Of a DNA stretch of 64,000 bases, positions 63,147 through 64,000 are shown piece after piece (the first letter of the stretch is position 1; each line of letters begins with the position of its first letter). The notes below the pieces were generated by a model that ran no database searches, was not told the DNA's origin, and worked only from the letters and a program-made list of their open reading frames with translations. The stretch covers positions 62,001-126,000 of the forward strand of contig JBKBQT010000001.1 in NCBI GenBank assembly GCA_046292445.1. Direction: 5' to 3'. Both the position numbers and the translations under genes were made by a program. This stretch comes from CALIZF01 sp046292445 (GTDB lineage Bacteria > Pseudomonadota > Alphaproteobacteria > Rhodobacterales > Rhodobacteraceae).

Positions 63147-64000
63147 ATGACCGTCAACCCCGAACCGCGGGTCTTTGCCGCCACGCATCCGTGCGATCCC
63201 ATCACGCTCGAGATCATCCAGGGCGCGATCATGGCCGCCCAGGCCGAGATGGAGGCGCTGATCGAGCGCACGGCCATTTCCGCCTTCATCCGCGAGAAGA
63301 AGGATTTCTACACCGCCCTTTTCGACGAACGCGGGGTGATGGCCGTGGGGTCGATGGTGCCGATCTTCGGCGACATCACCACGCCGGTGTTCGAGCATTT
63401 CCCCGTCGAGACGATGCGCCCCGGCGATCTCTACTGGTACAACGACTGCTACAGCAGCCACGGCGCGGTCAGCCATTCGAACGACCAGGTGCTGCTGATG
63501 CCGGTGTTCGCGGGCGAAAGGCTCTGCGCTTTCGTCATGTCCTGGGCGCATTTCGCCGACATCGGCGGGATGCGGCCGGGGTCGATCAGCCCGGATGCGA
63601 CCGAGATCTGGCAGGAAGGCATCATCATCCCGCCGACCAAGCTGATCGACCAGGGCACGGTGAACGAGGCGGCGCTCGCCATCTTCCACCGCAATTCGCG
63701 CTACCCAGACCAGAGCATCGGCGACATGGCCGCGCTCATGGCCTCGGTCCAGCTTGGCGCGGTGCGGGTGGGCGAGATCGTGGGGCGGTTCGGCGCGGAT
63801 GTGGTGTCGGACGCGCTTGCGCAGCTGCTGGACCGCACGCGGCGGCTGGTGCGGCGGCGGCTGGCCGAGACGTTCGATTATGGCACCCACCGGTTCACCG
63901 ACGCCATCGACAGCGACGGACACGGCAACGGGCCGTTCCACCTGCGCTTTGCCATCACCCGCGAGAGGGGGGCGGATGGCGAGGACCGGTTCATCTTCGA
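63147..64000 (+). CDS. Hydantoinase B / oxoprolinase subunit (3' partial)
   Basis: N-terminal 284 residues of a HyuB-type protein, which with HyuA hydrolyses hydantoin or 5-oxoproline-like rings in an ATP-dependent way. It runs off the right edge without a stop. Conserved parts are PITLEIIQGAIMAAQAEMEALIERTAISAFIREKKDFYTALFD, the DCYSSHGAVSHSNDQVLLMP metal-site block, SWAHFADIGGMRPGSISPDATEIWQEGIIIPPTKL and IGDMAALMASVQLG. A ribosome site (AAGGAG) precedes ATG 63147. HyuA is not seen upstream; it may lie beyond the edge. Confidence 0.88.
   Translation, partial: MTVNPEPRVFAATHPCDPITLEIIQGAIMAAQAEMEALIERTAISAFIREKKDFYTALFDERGVMAVGSMVPIFGDITTPVFEHFPVETMRPGDLYWYNDCYSSHGAVSHSNDQVLLMPVFAGERLCAFVMSWAHFADIGGMRPGSISPDATEIWQEGIIIPPTKLIDQGTVNEAALAIFHRNSRYPDQSIGDMAALMASVQLGAVRVGEIVGRFGADVVSDALAQLLDRTRRLVRRRLAETFDYGTHRFTDAIDSDGHGNGPFHLRFAITRERGADGEDRFIF

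Overview
The window is a gene-dense, very GC-rich stretch of an alphaproteobacterial chromosome, most likely from the family Rhodobacteraceae (Paracoccus/Rhodobacter-like). This rests on gene order and protein type: lepB-rnc-era with DUF1491, folK-rpoZ-relA, glyA/nadK, mutT-argJ-ppiC/secA, dnaK-dnaJ and lptC-lptA-lptB-hpf-ptsN. I cannot assign a genus from sequence alone. I see no rRNA, tRNA, CRISPR array, transposase or phage gene.

Layout: 1-2403 is the end of an aromatic catabolism operon (FAD monooxygenase cut by the left edge, then hydroxyquinol 1,2-dioxygenase). 2730-6706 is an arylesterase divergent from a LolD/YbbA-type ATPase and its FtsX-family permease, the tesA-ybbA-ybbP arrangement. 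6938-16226 holds selU and then a long minus-strand block of core genes (DUF1491, era, rnc, lepB, acpS, pdxJ, DUF2062, relA/spoT, rpoZ, folK). 16320-21861 is mixed housekeeping on the plus strand (NYN nuclease, a Cys-rich secreted protein, ispH, DUF3429, rnhA, a TRIC-type channel, a TetR-like regulator), with an esterase on the minus strand. 21871-34561 carries glyA, nadK, mutT, argJ, ppiC, secA, two envelope proteins after secA, radC and a TerC-like membrane protein. 34585-38554 is dnaJ-dnaK with a likely heat-shock promoter, divergent from an AlkB-like gene.

The accessory part starts near 38.6 kb. From 39.8 to 49.2 kb lies a probable surface-glycan locus: a lone ABC-2 permease, cysQ, three glycosyltransferases around galU, a GT14/DUF5927 protein and a double-domain sulfotransferase. 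The sulfotransferase and cysQ (PAP removal) suggest the glycan is sulfated. After ptsN-hpf-lptBAC-rnd, the right end (53.1-64 kb) is a catabolic regulon: an alcohol-dehydrogenase-like oxidoreductase, an M28 peptidase/amidohydrolase, an IclR regulator, an Asp/Glu/hydantoin racemase, a complete dipeptide-type ABC importer and the start of a hydantoinase B gene. Matching palindromes sit in front of both the M28 gene and the racemase gene.

Most notable observations: (i) the substrate-binding protein of the ABC importer (57594-59237) appears circularly permuted, with the usual C-terminal lobe placed first; (ii) 17-bp palindromes spaced 20 bp apart form two candidate IclR operators; (iii) a recurrent intergenic element with the core GGAGTATTTG-N4-AACGATGAAG or a GATATTT variant occurs at five places, one being a 34-bp-arm inverted repeat; (iv) the candidate sulfated-glycan locus.
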